A program made the translations under genes and the position numbers. Below the pieces are notes generated by a model, which was given only the letters and a program-made list of their open reading frames with translations, was not told the DNA's origin and ran no database searches. DNA of 64,000 nucleotides. Source: Brevundimonas sp. UBA5713. Lineage in GTDB: Bacteria; Pseudomonadota; Alphaproteobacteria; Caulobacterales; Caulobacteraceae. The stretch covers positions 38,671-102,670 of the forward strand of contig NZ_DIGV01000061.1 in assembly GCF_002419815.1 (NCBI RefSeq), written 5' to 3'. Shown piece by piece: positions 1 through 9,377 of this stretch. Within the stretch, counting starts at the first letter, position 1. Each line of letters begins with the position of its first letter.

Positions 1-64
1 CTCAGCGCACAGAAAGTGATACCGAAGGTCTTTCGGAGTTCTTGGCTGTTTCGGGGAGAGACCT

Positions 65-1474
65 ATGGCTTTTTGGAGCCGACGCCGTTCAATTGATGCC
101 ATGTTGGCACCCCAAGAGGGGCCGGCGCTTAAAAAGACGCTGGGGTGGCCCCACCTCATCGCTCTGGGGGTAGGGGCGATTGTGGGAACGGGCATTCTGA
201 CGCTGATCGGCGTGGGTGCAGGTCTGGCCGGTCCGGCTGTTCTGATCAGCTTTGCCTTGGCCGGTGCAGTGTGTGCCTGTGCGGCCCTGTCCTATGCAGA
301 GTTGGCGACGGTCATGCCGGCGTCGGGTAGTGCCTATAGCTATTCCTATGCGGCATTGGGCGAGCTGTTGGCATGGATCGTCGGCTGGAGCTTGATCCTC
401 GAATATTCGCTGGTGGTTTCGGCTGTGGCCGTGGGCTGGGCCGGTTACGCAGCGCCCTTCCTGCAAGAGTGGGGCGTGCCCATGGCCTTCCTCGCAGGCC
501 CCCACGTTGAAGGTGGTATGGTCAATCTACCCGCTGTCGGCATCATCGCTGTCGTAGCGGGTCTTTTGTTGTTGGGGACCAAGGAAAGCGCCACGCTGAA
601 CGCCGTGCTGGTGTTCGTGAAGATCGCGGCGCTGGTGCTGTTCGTGGCTCTGTCGCTGCCGCACTTCGATTCGGCCAACTTCAGCCCCTTCATGCCGCAC
701 GGCTTCGGTGCACCATTCGTCCAGACGGGCGTGATGGCGGCGGCGTCGATTATCTTCTTTGCCTTCTACGGCTTTGACGCCATCGCCACGGCAGCCGAAG
801 ACACCAAGAAGCCGGAACGCGATCTGGCCATCGGCATCGTCGGTTCGATGCTGATCTGTACGGTGCTTTATATCGCTGTGGCCGGTTCGGCCATTGGTGC
901 GGCTCCGGTGGCCAGCTTCTCGGAAAGCCCCGAGCCGCTGGCTCTGATCCTGCGTGAACTGGGTCAAGGCGCTGCCGCAAAGTGGATCGCCGCTGCGGCT
1001 GTGATCGCCCTGCCGACCGTGCTGCTGGCCTTCCTGTTCGGTCAGTCGCGTATCTTCCTCGGCATGGCCCGTGACGGACTGCTGCCGAACCGTCTGGCCA
1101 AGATCTCGAACCGTGGCGTGCCGGTGGTTGTGACCGTGTTCACGGCGGTGGTCGTGGCCTTCCTGGCCGGTGTGATGCGTCTTGACGAACTGGCTTCGCT
1201 GGCAAACGCAGGCACGCTGACGGCCTTCGCGGCTGTGGGTCTGAGCCTGATCGTGCTGCGCATCCGCGAGCCGAACCGTGAACGCAAGTTCAAGGCTCCG
1301 CTGTGGCCGCTGGTCGGTGGTTTCACCATCGTGGGCTGCCTGTTCTTCATGACCAGCCTGAAGGCCTCGACCCAACTGTGGTTCCTGGCCTGGAACGTCG
1401 TGGGTCTGGTGGTCTACTTCGCGTGGTCGTCGCGTAACTCGCGTCTGGCCAAGGGCGAGGAAGAGGCTGCCTGA
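65..1474 (+). CDS. APC-family amino acid permease (CAT-type)
   Basis: This 469-residue, strongly hydrophobic protein has about 12 membrane segments and should be an inner-membrane amino acid permease. The first segment carries the glycine-rich GVGAIVGTGI stretch that binds the substrate backbone in APC transporters. Near residues 320-345 the run FGQSRIFLGMARDGLLP is typical of the cationic amino acid transporter (CAT) branch. An AG-rich ribosome-binding site (gggagag) lies just before the ATG. The stop overlaps the start of the next gene (TGATG), so the Hpt protein behind it is probably translationally coupled. The family is clear; the substrate cannot be read from the sequence. Confidence 0.9.
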   Translation: MAFWSRRRSIDAMLAPQEGPALKKTLGWPHLIALGVGAIVGTGILTLIGVGAGLAGPAVLISFALAGAVCACAALSYAELATVMPASGSAYSYSYAALGELLAWIVGWSLILEYSLVVSAVAVGWAGYAAPFLQEWGVPMAFLAGPHVEGGMVNLPAVGIIAVVAGLLLLGTKESATLNAVLVFVKIAALVLFVALSLPHFDSANFSPFMPHGFGAPFVQTGVMAAASIIFFAFYGFDAIATAAEDTKKPERDLAIGIVGSMLICTVLYIAVAGSAIGAAPVASFSESPEPLALILRELGQGAAAKWIAAAAVIALPTVLLAFLFGQSRIFLGMARDGLLPNRLAKISNRGVPVVVTVFTAVVVAFLAGVMRLDELASLANAGTLTAFAAVGLSLIVLRIREPNRERKFKAPLWPLVGGFTIVGCLFFMTSLKASTQLWFLAWNVVGLVVYFAWSSRNSRLAKGEEEAA

Positions 1475-1827
1475 TGGCACGGCGCGACCTGACCGGCGCG
1501 GTGGATTTCTCGGTCCTTGAGGCGGCCACCGCCGGTATGGATGACATCAGCGAGGAAGTGTTGGGCCTGTTTGTCCATCAGGCCTCGCTGTGGTCGCCCA
1601 TGCTGACGACGGATCAGGCCGGTTGGCGCGATGCCGCTCATACCCTGAGGGGGGCAGGGGGCGGCATCGGTGCCAAGGCACTGGCCGAGGTCTGTGCCGA
1701 AGCCGAGGCCGCCGATGATGCGGTGGCCGAGGGTGTACTGGTTCGCGTTCGGGACGCTCTGGACAGGGCGTTGTCAGACGTGGCGGCCTACCGCCACGAA
1801 CTGGCTCTCAAAGGCCTTAAGGGCTGA
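1474..1827 (+). CDS. Hpt (histidine phosphotransfer) domain protein
   Basis: This 117-residue soluble protein is a single Hpt domain. The phosphorylatable histidine is His56 in AHTLRGAGGG, followed by the helix IGAKALAEVCAEAE, which fits the Hpt four-helix bundle. Hpt proteins shuttle phosphate between hybrid histidine kinases and response regulators. No kinase or regulator is nearby, so its partners are unknown. It overlaps the permease stop by one base and is followed directly by a strong terminator, so the two genes form a bicistron. Confidence 0.8.
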   Translation: MARRDLTGAVDFSVLEAATAGMDDISEEVLGLFVHQASLWSPMLTTDQAGWRDAAHTLRGAGGGIGAKALAEVCAEAEAADDAVAEGVLVRVRDALDRALSDVAAYRHELALKGLKG

Positions 1828-1845
1828 GTTTGATAGCTCGCACAG

Positions 1846-1876
1846 AAAAGGCGGCCTGACAGGCCGCCTTTTTTAT
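1846..1876 (+). terminator. Rho-independent terminator after the Hpt gene
   Basis: A GC-rich hairpin (AAGGCGGCCT, short loop, AGGCCGCCTT) is followed by a run of T. It ends the permease-Hpt transcript and, being A-rich on the other side, may also serve the convergent chorismate mutase gene. Confidence 0.9.
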
Positions 1877-1894
1877 ATCCCGTGATGGACCGAA

Positions 1895-2227
1895 CTAGCC
1901 GCGCGTGCGGTCGTAACGATCGAACTCGTGCGCGATGCAGCGGTCGATCAGCAAGCGCCAGACGGGTTCGGCAATGTCGGGGGATAGGCCTGCCGTTTCG
2001 GAGGCGGCCAGAACCTTAGCGACGACATCATTGATGCGGGCCTGATCGAATACAGCGTCGCGGTTGGGTTTGATGCGGGCAGCGGCGTCCATATAGCGCT
2101 GGCGCTCTGCCAGCAGGGCCACCAGCGCGCGGTCCAGAGCATCGACGCCGTGGCGTACATCTACCATCGTCTCGCAGGCCTCTGGAGCCTTGCGGTCATC
2201 GATAGCCACCGACAGCGGGGATTTCAC
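1895..2227 (-). CDS. Chorismate mutase (AroQ type)
   Basis: This all-helical protein of about 110 residues belongs to the AroQ chorismate mutase family, which converts chorismate to prephenate for Phe/Tyr synthesis. The pattern DVRHGVDALDRALVALLAERQRYMDAAARIK, split here only by the helix turn, holds the conserved arginine, and later NDVVAKVLAASE and RLLIDRCIAHE follow the family. I chose the GTG at 2227 because it lies one base after the stop of the upstream reductase gene and keeps the conserved KAPEAC-TM-DVR segment; an ATG at 2167 is the alternative. It is probably cotranscribed with fpr. Confidence 0.85.
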   Translation of the reverse strand: MKSPLSVAIDDRKAPEACETMVDVRHGVDALDRALVALLAERQRYMDAAARIKPNRDAVFDQARINDVVAKVLAASETAGLSPDIAEPVWRLLIDRCIAHEFDRYDRTRG

Positions 2228-2228
2228 A

Positions 2229-3032
2229 TCAGCCGACAAAGGCACGCTCCAGCACATAGTCACCCGGCTCGGCATTCGAGCCTTCCTTCAGACCATAGGA
2301 TTCCAGCAGTTCTGCCGTTTCCTTGATCATGGCCATCGATCCGCACAGCATGACGCGGTCGGTGTTGGGTGAAAAGCCGATCGGCAGTTGCAGGTCGGCA
2401 AACAGATCGCCCGACTTGATACGGTCGGTGATACGGCCCGGCGTCTCGAACTTTTCGCGCGTGACGGTGGGATAGTATTTCAACTGGGCCTTGGCCTCGT
2501 CACCGATCAGCGGATCATCGTGGATGCCCTTGGTGAAGAAGTCGCGGTAGGCGAGGTCCTGCACGTTGCGGACCGTGTGGCAGACGATCACTTCCTTGAA
2601 GCGCGAATAGGTCTCCGGTTCACGCGCCACCGACAGCCACGGGGCCAGACCCGTGCCGGTCCCGATCAGCCACAGGCGCTCGCCGCCGGTCAGTGCATCA
2701 AGCACCAGCGTGCCGGTCGGCTTCTTGCCCATCAGTACGGTGTCGCCCGCCACGATCTTTTGCAGGCGCGAGGTGAGGGGTCCATCCGGCACCTTAATCG
2801 AGAAGAACTCAAGCTCTTCGGCCCAGAACGGGCTGGCGATGGAATAGGCCCGCAGCACGGGCTTGCCGCCGTCTTCGCCGGGCAGGCCGATCATCACGAA
2901 CTCGCCCGAGCGGAAACGGAAATCCTCGGGGCGTTTCACACCAAAACTGAACAGTTGGTCGGTCCAGTGGCGGACCCACAAGACTTCCAGTTCGTGGAAC
3001 GGGCTGGGCTTTGCAGGGGAGGCGTCTGTCAT
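2229..3032 (-). CDS. fpr: Ferredoxin--NADP(+) reductase
   Basis: This 267-residue flavoprotein transfers electrons between NADPH and ferredoxin or flavodoxin. The FAD-binding motif RAYSIASP lies near residue 60, and the NADP-binding motif GTGTGLAPWLS near residue 120. It ends in the aromatic tail VLERAFVG, typical of bacterial plant-type Fpr of subclass I. Length is normal for the family. The gene is divergent from the S9 peptidase across about 110 bp that should hold both promoters, and chorismate mutase follows one base after its stop. Confidence 0.93.
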   Translation of the reverse strand: MTDASPAKPSPFHELEVLWVRHWTDQLFSFGVKRPEDFRFRSGEFVMIGLPGEDGGKPVLRAYSIASPFWAEELEFFSIKVPDGPLTSRLQKIVAGDTVLMGKKPTGTLVLDALTGGERLWLIGTGTGLAPWLSVAREPETYSRFKEVIVCHTVRNVQDLAYRDFFTKGIHDDPLIGDEAKAQLKYYPTVTREKFETPGRITDRIKSGDLFADLQLPIGFSPNTDRVMLCGSMAMIKETAELLESYGLKEGSNAEPGDYVLERAFVG

Positions 3033-3143
3033 GCGCCCTAACTAGGGTGTTCCAGTGATTTGCGAAAGGCTCGCCCGTCACTGCATCACAGCTTCTCGCG
3101 CTTTTCAGATGACGGGACGTATTTTGGCCCCTAACCTGACACG

Positions 3144-5423
3144 ATGCGCACACTTCTTCTCGCTTCGACGATCCTGATGGCTGCAGTGGCAACGCCCGTG
3201 ATGGCCCAGAACGCAGCGGCACCGGCTGCCGCAACCGCTCCCGCTTCGAACATTCTGACGGTCGAACGGGTTTTCTCGAATCCCTCGCTGTCCGGTCCGG
3301 TCGCCCGCGGGGTCAGCCTGTCGCCTGATGGCGAGCTGGTGGCCTTCCTGCGCTCGCGCGAGGATGACGTGGATGTGCTGGACCTGTGGGCCGCACCGGT
3401 CGCGGGCGGAGATGCCTTCAAGCTGATCGACGCGCGCGCCTTGGTGCCGGATGCCGGTGAGCTATCGGAGGCCGAGAAGGCCCGCCGCGAACGCATGCGC
3501 ATCAGCCAGCGCGGCGTGGTCGAATACAGCTGGGACGAACAGGGCCGCTATATTCTGGCCCCGCTGGAAGGCGATATCTTCCTTGCCAACCGCGCCGATG
3601 GCTCGGTACGCCGCCTGACCGAAACCGCCGCCGATGAAATCGACGCCAAGGTCTCGCCCAAGGGCCAGTACGTCAGCTTTGTGCGTGACCAGAACCTGTT
3701 TGTGCTGAACCTCGAAACGGGTGCCGAACAGGCCATCACGACTGACGGCAAAGACCTGATCACCTGGGCGACAGCAGAGTTCATCGCCCAGGAAGAGCTG
3801 GACCGCGACACCGGCTATTGGTGGTCGCCGGACGAGAAATACATTGCTCTGCAACGCACCGATGAGTCGACCGTGGACATCATTCCGCGTCTCGATATCG
3901 CGGGCGGTGGTGCCTCGGTGGTCGAGCAGCGCTATCCGCGTGCGGGTCGACCCAATGCGGTGGTCGAGCTGTTCATTCAGGACGTGACTACGGGCAACCG
4001 CGTTCAGGTCGATCTGGGCACCAATAAAGACATTTATCTGGGCCGCGTGAACTGGGCCGCCGACGGCTCGGTCGCCTATGTCCAACGCCTGTCACGCGAT
4101 CAAAAGACGCTGGACCTGCTGAGCGTCAATCCGGCGACGGGCCAGAGCCGCGTTATCACCAGCCAAACCTCGAATGCGTGGGTGCCGCTGACGCATAATT
4201 TCAAGGCGCTGAAGGACGGCAACTTCATCTGGTCGTCGGAAGAGACCGGATGGCAGCACCTTTATCTCTATAACAAGGACGGGCGTCGCCTGCGTGCGAT
4301 CACGCGTGGCGAATATCCGGTCAAAGCTCTCAACGGGGTGAACCAGGAGACCGGCGAGGTCTTCTTCACCGCCTCCATGCGCGATGGCAAGGAACTGCCG
4401 ATCGAACAGCAGCTGTTCAGGGCCTCGCTGCGCCGTACCGTGAACCCAACCGAGGTCACCCCGCGCGGTGGCTGGTGGTCGGCATCGGTGAACGGCACCG
4501 GCACGGCCTATGTCGGCAACTATTCGGACCTGAACACGCCGCCGCAATCCGCCCTCTATACGATGGACGGCCAGCGCGTACGCTGGATCGAAGAGAACAA
4601 GCTGGAGGCGGGCCATCCGTTCTGGCCGTTCGCCGAGCGTCAGCAAAAGCCGGAGTTTGGCACGTTGGAAAGCGACGGCCACACTCTGGTTTGGCAGATG
4701 ACCACGCCTCCGAACTTTGACCCGAGCAAGACCTATCCGGTCATCATGCAGGTGTATGGCGGCCCGTCGGGCGGCGGCGTTAAACGTGCGTGGCAACCGG
4801 CCACGACCCAGCTGCTGACCGAGGCGGGCTATATCGTCTTCCGTCTGGACAACCGTGGCGAAGGCGACCGTTCGGCCGCCTTCAAACAGGCGCTGTATCT
4901 GAAGATGGGCCAGCCCGAGATCGAAGATCAGGTGCTGGGTGCCAACTACCTGCGCACCCTGCCGTACGTCGACGCCAACCGCATCGCCATGATGGGGTGG
5001 TCATACGGTGGCTTCATGAGCCTGATGGCTTTGACCGAGCCGAAGATGGGTCTGGCCTCGGCCATAGCCGGTGCGCCGCCGACCGAATGGGGCCTGTACG
5101 ACACGGCCTATACCGAACGCTATATGTCCACGCCGCAGGGCAATGTGGACGGCTATGCTGCCTCGGACGTCAACAACCGTCTGGATAATCTGACGGGCCG
5201 TCTGCTGCTGATGCATGGCATGGCGGACGACAATGTGATCTTCGAGAACACGACCCGCGTGCTGAACGCGCTGCAGGAAAAGAGCATTCCGTTCGAGACC
5301 ATGCTCTATCCGGGCCAGCGCCACGGCATTCGCGGCAATGACCGCCAACTGCACCAGTGGCGGACCTATCTGGACTTCCTGGATCGCACCATTGGCACGC
5401 GTGCCGAAACGGGCGGTCAGTAA
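3144..5423 (+). CDS. Exported S9B peptidase, DPP IV-like
   Basis: This 759-residue protein has a signal peptide ending at VMAQ (residues 1-22), then a DPP IV beta-propeller, then an alpha/beta-hydrolase domain. The catalytic triad can be read: Ser620 in GWSYGG, Asp695 in MADDNVIF and His727 in GQRHGI. The double glutamate Glu217-Glu218 in AQEELDRDTGYWWSPD anchors the substrate N-terminus in DPP IV, so this is a true dipeptidyl peptidase type, releasing N-terminal X-Pro or X-Ala dipeptides in the periplasm. The gene stands alone, with its own promoter region and a likely terminator. Confidence 0.93.
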   Translation: MRTLLLASTILMAAVATPVMAQNAAAPAAATAPASNILTVERVFSNPSLSGPVARGVSLSPDGELVAFLRSREDDVDVLDLWAAPVAGGDAFKLIDARALVPDAGELSEAEKARRERMRISQRGVVEYSWDEQGRYILAPLEGDIFLANRADGSVRRLTETAADEIDAKVSPKGQYVSFVRDQNLFVLNLETGAEQAITTDGKDLITWATAEFIAQEELDRDTGYWWSPDEKYIALQRTDESTVDIIPRLDIAGGGASVVEQRYPRAGRPNAVVELFIQDVTTGNRVQVDLGTNKDIYLGRVNWAADGSVAYVQRLSRDQKTLDLLSVNPATGQSRVITSQTSNAWVPLTHNFKALKDGNFIWSSEETGWQHLYLYNKDGRRLRAITRGEYPVKALNGVNQETGEVFFTASMRDGKELPIEQQLFRASLRRTVNPTEVTPRGGWWSASVNGTGTAYVGNYSDLNTPPQSALYTMDGQRVRWIEENKLEAGHPFWPFAERQQKPEFGTLESDGHTLVWQMTTPPNFDPSKTYPVIMQVYGGPSGGGVKRAWQPATTQLLTEAGYIVFRLDNRGEGDRSAAFKQALYLKMGQPEIEDQVLGANYLRTLPYVDANRIAMMGWSYGGFMSLMALTEPKMGLASAIAGAPPTEWGLYDTAYTERYMSTPQGNVDGYAASDVNNRLDNLTGRLLLMHGMADDNVIFENTTRVLNALQEKSIPFETMLYPGQRHGIRGNDRQLHQWRTYLDFLDRTIGTRAETGGQ

Positions 5424-5430
5424 GCATACC

Positions 5431-5468
5431 AAGGGGCAGGGCCAAAAGGCTTCTGCCCCTTATTCTTT
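5431..5468 (+). terminator. Probable terminator after the S9 peptidase gene
   Basis: AAGGGGCAG and CTGCCCCTT are inverted repeats around a 13-base loop, and the second arm runs into TATTCTTTT. The T-tract is interrupted, so efficiency is uncertain. Confidence 0.65.
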
Positions 5469-5505
5469 TGAGAACAGGGCAAACCTGTCGCGGGAGGAGA
5501 TAAAA

Positions 5506-5703
5506 ATGAAATCGTTGCAAATGATGCTGTCGGGCACGCTGGTCCTGATGGCCACACCGGCGGTAGCGGCCAGCGAAATGGAAACCGGAACGACAATCGT
5601 CTGGGTCGCGCTGGCGGTGGTGGCTATAGGTGCCTTGGCCGCGGTATTTGGCAGTGTCCTGCTGGCCAAGTCCGGCGACAGAGAGGCCGGGATCGAGGAC
5701 TGA
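5506..5703 (+). CDS. Small exported or membrane protein, unknown function
   Basis: I do not recognise this 65-residue protein. The ATG at 5506 is preceded by a strong ribosome-binding site (ggaggaga), and the residues before it in the same frame look non-coding. It has an N-terminal hydrophobic stretch resembling a signal sequence ending in AVAA, then a second, long membrane segment (VWVALAVVAIGALAAVF). A charged C-terminus ends it. Its stop overlaps that of the converging downstream gene in a TGATCA palindrome. Confidence 0.6.
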   Translation: MKSLQMMLSGTLVLMATPAVAASEMETGTTIVWVALAVVAIGALAAVFGSVLLAKSGDREAGIED

Positions 5704-6180
5704 TCAGGGGGCAGGCGCGCGCGTCATGGTCACTTCGCCAAAGTCAATTTGACCTGATCTGACGTAGTTGACCCGCAAATGGGCGCGGCCTGCAAAGCCG
5801 GTCTCGGTTCGGCGCGTCAGCACATAGACCAGACGACCTCCATCGGGTGAGGTGCTGTCGATCACAAAGCGCCGACCATTGAAGTAGCAGGACCGTTCGT
5901 CGCCGCCGACGGTGCATTGCAAGCGGCGGGCGGTCCGCCGGACCACCAGCGGTTCGGTTAAAGGGCGCGAAGAGCGTTCCATGTCCTGCGAACGCAGCCC
6001 CCTAGCGTCGGTGTGAGGCAAGGTCAGCGTCCATTGACCGATCACGTCGTCAAAGCTCAGGCCCTCGATCTGGGCAATGCTGCTTTCGCGCGCGGGATGC
6101 GACGCGCCGACACTCTGCTGGGCCGGAGCATCGGCTAAACCCAGACCCAAGGCCGACAAGACCACCGCCGACATCATCAT
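5704..6180 (-). CDS. Secreted hypothetical protein
   Basis: This 158-residue protein starts with a hydrophobic leader (SAVVLSALGLGLADAPA) that reads as a signal peptide. The mature part has two cysteines close together (CTVGGDERSCY), which may form a disulfide, and beta-rich sequence toward the end (HLRVNYVRSGQIDFGEVTMT). I do not recognise the family. It converges on the small membrane protein with no spacer. Confidence 0.6.
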   Translation of the reverse strand: MMMSAVVLSALGLGLADAPAQQSVGASHPARESSIAQIEGLSFDDVIGQWTLTLPHTDARGLRSQDMERSSRPLTEPLVVRRTARRLQCTVGGDERSCYFNGRRFVIDSTSPDGGRLVYVLTRRTETGFAGRAHLRVNYVRSGQIDFGEVTMTRAPAP

Positions 6181-6445
6181 GAAGACACTCCACTAACCAC
6201 GGTTATAAAATGGGGTGGATCAATATGAATGTCGCGTGAAAACGTAGGATATTTACATCTTGGGGTTGATGATTTGTCCGAAAAGCTCTGACGCGCGCGC
6301 TACGGCTTTGATAGGGCGGGGCAAATCCCGATCCGGTTGAACAAGTTGAGGGTGCTGCGCATTCCTCATGGGCTGCGCGGGCTGTGTGGTGTCACGCACA
6401 AACGGGTGCGTGGGTGTTCCGGCTGATGAAACCAAGGCATTTAAA

Positions 6446-8059
6446 ATGAACAATGCGACCGCCACGGCTGCTCGCCACCAGACTGCCCTGCGCCGAGGCG
6501 GAGCGCTTGCGGCATTGACGTTGTTGGCCGGTGTGACAGCCTGTGCGACAGCGCCTGACAGCCCTGATGGATACGTCACTGTCGCCGATGTGATCGAAGG
6601 GCGCGCCACCTATGAGCCGTCGTGGGTCGCTAAAGCGAAGGCGAAGGACCAGCGCGGTGCCCGCCCGATCAACTCCATTATACATATCGCGCCGGGTCTG
6701 GATCAGCCGGAGGTCTGGCAGGCTGCGGGCGCGCTTGGCGGCGTGCCGATTTTGATCAAGGACAATATCGACACGCGCGATATGCCGACCACAGCAGGGT
6801 CGCTCGCGCTGCTTGCCAATGAAACCCGCCGCGATGCGCCTGTCGTCGCTCGCCTGCGCTCTGCGGGCGCAGTGATTATGGGCAAAACCAATCTGTCGGA
6901 GTGGGCCAATCTTCGCGGCTCGAATTCTGTCAGCGGCTGGAGCGGGGTGGCTGGTTTGACCCGCAATCCGCACGACCTGTCGCGCTCGACCTGCGGCTCG
7001 TCGGCAGGTTCGGCTGCGGCTGTGGCCGCAGGGCTGGCACCGGCTGCCATAGGCACGGAAACCGACGGGTCTATTGTGTGTCCGGCCGCCGCTGTGGGCA
7101 TCGTGGGCTATAAGCCGACTGTGGGTCTGGTGTCGCGCACCCACATCATCCCCATCAGTGAAACGCAGGATACGGCTGGCCCGATGACCCTGACGGTCGA
7201 GGACGCGGCTATATTATTGACGGTCATGGCCGGTAGCGATCCGGCAGACCGTGCCACGGTCGATGCTGATCGTCTTAAGGTCGATTACCGCGCCATTCTC
7301 AGCAAGGATGCGCTTTCGGGTCAGCGGATCGGCGTGGTCCGGTTCCTGACCGGTTACTCTGCGGAACTGGACGCCGTCTTCGAGCAGCAACTCGAGGTGC
7401 TGCGTCAGGCAGGGGCCGAGTTGGTCGACATTACCGAAGGTCCTGATGGCCAAGCTCTGTCGCAGGCGGAAATGACCGTACTGCTGCATGAACTGAAGGC
7501 GGGTCTGAACGACTATCTGCAATCCACCGATGCCTATCGGGTGTCGACGCGTTCGCTTGAAGACGTGATCGCCTTTAACGCCCGTACCCCGCGCGAGACG
7601 GCCCTGTTTGGGCAGGACTATTTCGAACAGTCGCAGGCGACCAAAGGGCTGAGCGATCCGGTCTATCTGCAAGCCAGATCGGACGCCCTTCGTCTGGCGG
7701 GGCAGGAGGGCATCGATCGAATGCTGTCACAAAATAATGTGGTGGCGCTGGTGGCACCCACCACGGGCGCGGCGTGGTTGGTTGATCCTGAACGGGGTGA
7801 TGATTTCGAGGGTTCGGCCAGCCAGCTGGCCGCCGTCGCGGGCTATCCACATCTGACCGTACCGATGGGGCAGGTGCGTGGCCTTCCAGTCGGGATCAGC
7901 TTCTTCGGAGCCAAGTGGGATGACGCCCGCATCCTGTCGCTGGGCTATGCCTATGAGCAGCGCAGCCGCGCATGGCGTGCCCCGCGCTATCGCGATGGCG
8001 GACCGGTGGCGCGCGGCTATGAAGCGACCTTGAGCCCCTACACGCGCCCGACACGCTAG
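6446..8059 (+). CDS. Lipoprotein amidase, peptide-amidase-like
   Basis: This 537-residue protein belongs to the amidase signature family. The Ser-cisSer-Lys triad can be read: Lys105 in LIKDNID, the cis-serine near 185-186 in CGSSAGS, and the nucleophile Ser209 in GTETDGSIVCPAA. That last motif resembles the Stenotrophomonas peptide amidase that deamidates peptide C-termini. The start at 6446 gives a lipoprotein signal with lipobox VTAC, so the enzyme is likely membrane-anchored in the cell envelope. A longer frame upstream (from 6368) is not needed. Substrate inferred only from the motif. Confidence 0.87.
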   Translation: MNNATATAARHQTALRRGGALAALTLLAGVTACATAPDSPDGYVTVADVIEGRATYEPSWVAKAKAKDQRGARPINSIIHIAPGLDQPEVWQAAGALGGVPILIKDNIDTRDMPTTAGSLALLANETRRDAPVVARLRSAGAVIMGKTNLSEWANLRGSNSVSGWSGVAGLTRNPHDLSRSTCGSSAGSAAAVAAGLAPAAIGTETDGSIVCPAAAVGIVGYKPTVGLVSRTHIIPISETQDTAGPMTLTVEDAAILLTVMAGSDPADRATVDADRLKVDYRAILSKDALSGQRIGVVRFLTGYSAELDAVFEQQLEVLRQAGAELVDITEGPDGQALSQAEMTVLLHELKAGLNDYLQSTDAYRVSTRSLEDVIAFNARTPRETALFGQDYFEQSQATKGLSDPVYLQARSDALRLAGQEGIDRMLSQNNVVALVAPTTGAAWLVDPERGDDFEGSASQLAAVAGYPHLTVPMGQVRGLPVGISFFGAKWDDARILSLGYAYEQRSRAWRAPRYRDGGPVARGYEATLSPYTRPTR

Positions 8060-8081
8060 GAACGCCAAATCCGGAAATGCG

Positions 8082-8108
8082 AAAGGCGCGGCTTCGACCG
8101 CGCCTTTG
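8082..8108. terminator. Bidirectional terminator between converging genes
   Basis: AAAGGCGCGG, loop, CCGCGCCTTT forms a perfect hairpin with A-tract on one side and T-tract on the other. It separates the amidase gene from the converging CoA-transferase gene. Confidence 0.85.
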
Positions 8109-8111
8109 TAT

Positions 8112-9308
8112 TCAGTCCTCAAGCGATTTCAGCAGATCGTTGTCAGCCCCCAGCGCTGGGGGCGGCCGATCATAGCGCACTGGCGTTTTTGACAGCCGGA
8201 TCGGCGAGGCCACGGTCTTGATCGGGGCGGACAGATCGGCGCGGGCCTGTTCGACGACCAGCCCGCGATGTTGCGCCTGTGCTTCCTCGAACACCTGATC
8301 GATGCGGTTGATAGGGCCGCAGGGCACGCCGTGCTGTTCCAGAAGCGCCATCAGTTCGCTCATGGAATGGACTTGGGTCAGGGTGTTCAGCATGGGTATC
8401 AGCACGTCGCGATGGGCGACGCGGTCTGCATTCCTGGCAAAGCGTTCGTCGAGACCGAGCGCCGGCTGGCCCAGCGCCTCCGTCAGTTTGCGGAACTGGC
8501 CGTCATTGCCTACCGCGATGATGATCATGCCGTCAGAGCAGGGGAAGGGCTGATAGGGTGCCAGATTGGGGTGGGCATTGCCCATCCGCGTCGGCACCTT
8601 GCCAGAGACGAAATAGTTGGTGGCCTGATTGGCCAGAACAGCGGCCTGAACATCGAACAGGGCGATGTCGATGTGCTGGCCTTCGCCGGATTCGCGCGCG
8701 TGCCACAGGGCGGCAAGTATGGCGTTGGAGGCGTAAAGGCCGGTGAACAGATCTACCACCGCCACGCCGACCTTCATCGGCTCGGCACCGTCGCTGCCGT
8801 CCGGCTGCCCGGTGACCGACATCAGCCCGCCCATTGCCTGGATCATATAGTCATAGCCCGCACGGTGGGCATCCGGTCCGTTTTGACCGAAGCCGGTAAT
8901 CGAGCAGTAGACCAGTTTCGGATTGATGGCAGACAGGCTGGCGTAATCGAGACCGTATTTCTTCAGACCGCCGACCTTGAAATTCTCGACTACCACATCG
9001 GCGTCTCGTGCCAGTTTACGGATGGCGTCCGCACCCTCTGGCGAGGCCATATCCAACTCCACCGAACGCTTCCCGCGGTTGGTACACATGAAGTAGGCGG
9101 CGTCGGCGCGCTCACCGTCGGGTGTGGTGGTGAAGGGTGGACCCCAGTGCCGGGTGTCATCGCCCACGCCCGGCCGTTCGACCTTGATGACCTCGGCCCC
9201 CATGTCGGCGAGGGTCTGGGTGGCCCACGGCCCTGCCAAAACACGCGATAAATCTAGAACGCGTACACCGCGTAGCGGGCCAAAGGCGGAAACGTCAGAC
9301 TGTGTCAT
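8112..9308 (-). CDS. CaiB/BaiF-type (family III) CoA-transferase
   Basis: About 398 residues, normal for family III CoA-transferases, which move CoA between carboxylic acids through an aspartyl-CoA intermediate. The N-terminus has GVRVLDLSRVLAGP and MGAEVIKVERPG; the catalytic aspartate should be the one in VVDLFTGLYAS. GHGQHIDIALFD-type sequence follows (here EGQHIDIALFD). The start is unclear: ATG at 9308 gives MTQSDVSAFGPLRG, with another ATG at 9314. No enzyme of one defined pathway is adjacent, so the acid substrate is unknown. The GntR gene lies upstream, divergent, across a long spacer. Confidence 0.88.
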   Translation of the reverse strand: MTQSDVSAFGPLRGVRVLDLSRVLAGPWATQTLADMGAEVIKVERPGVGDDTRHWGPPFTTTPDGERADAAYFMCTNRGKRSVELDMASPEGADAIRKLARDADVVVENFKVGGLKKYGLDYASLSAINPKLVYCSITGFGQNGPDAHRAGYDYMIQAMGGLMSVTGQPDGSDGAEPMKVGVAVVDLFTGLYASNAILAALWHARESGEGQHIDIALFDVQAAVLANQATNYFVSGKVPTRMGNAHPNLAPYQPFPCSDGMIIIAVGNDGQFRKLTEALGQPALGLDERFARNADRVAHRDVLIPMLNTLTQVHSMSELMALLEQHGVPCGPINRIDQVFEEAQAQHRGLVVEQARADLSAPIKTVASPIRLSKTPVRYDRPPPALGADNDLLKSLED

Positions 9309-9377
9309 GATCATCGCAGATAGCAGGAGTCTGTGATCGGGGGCAGGGGCGATATCTCGGAGGTCCGGTGGGCACAC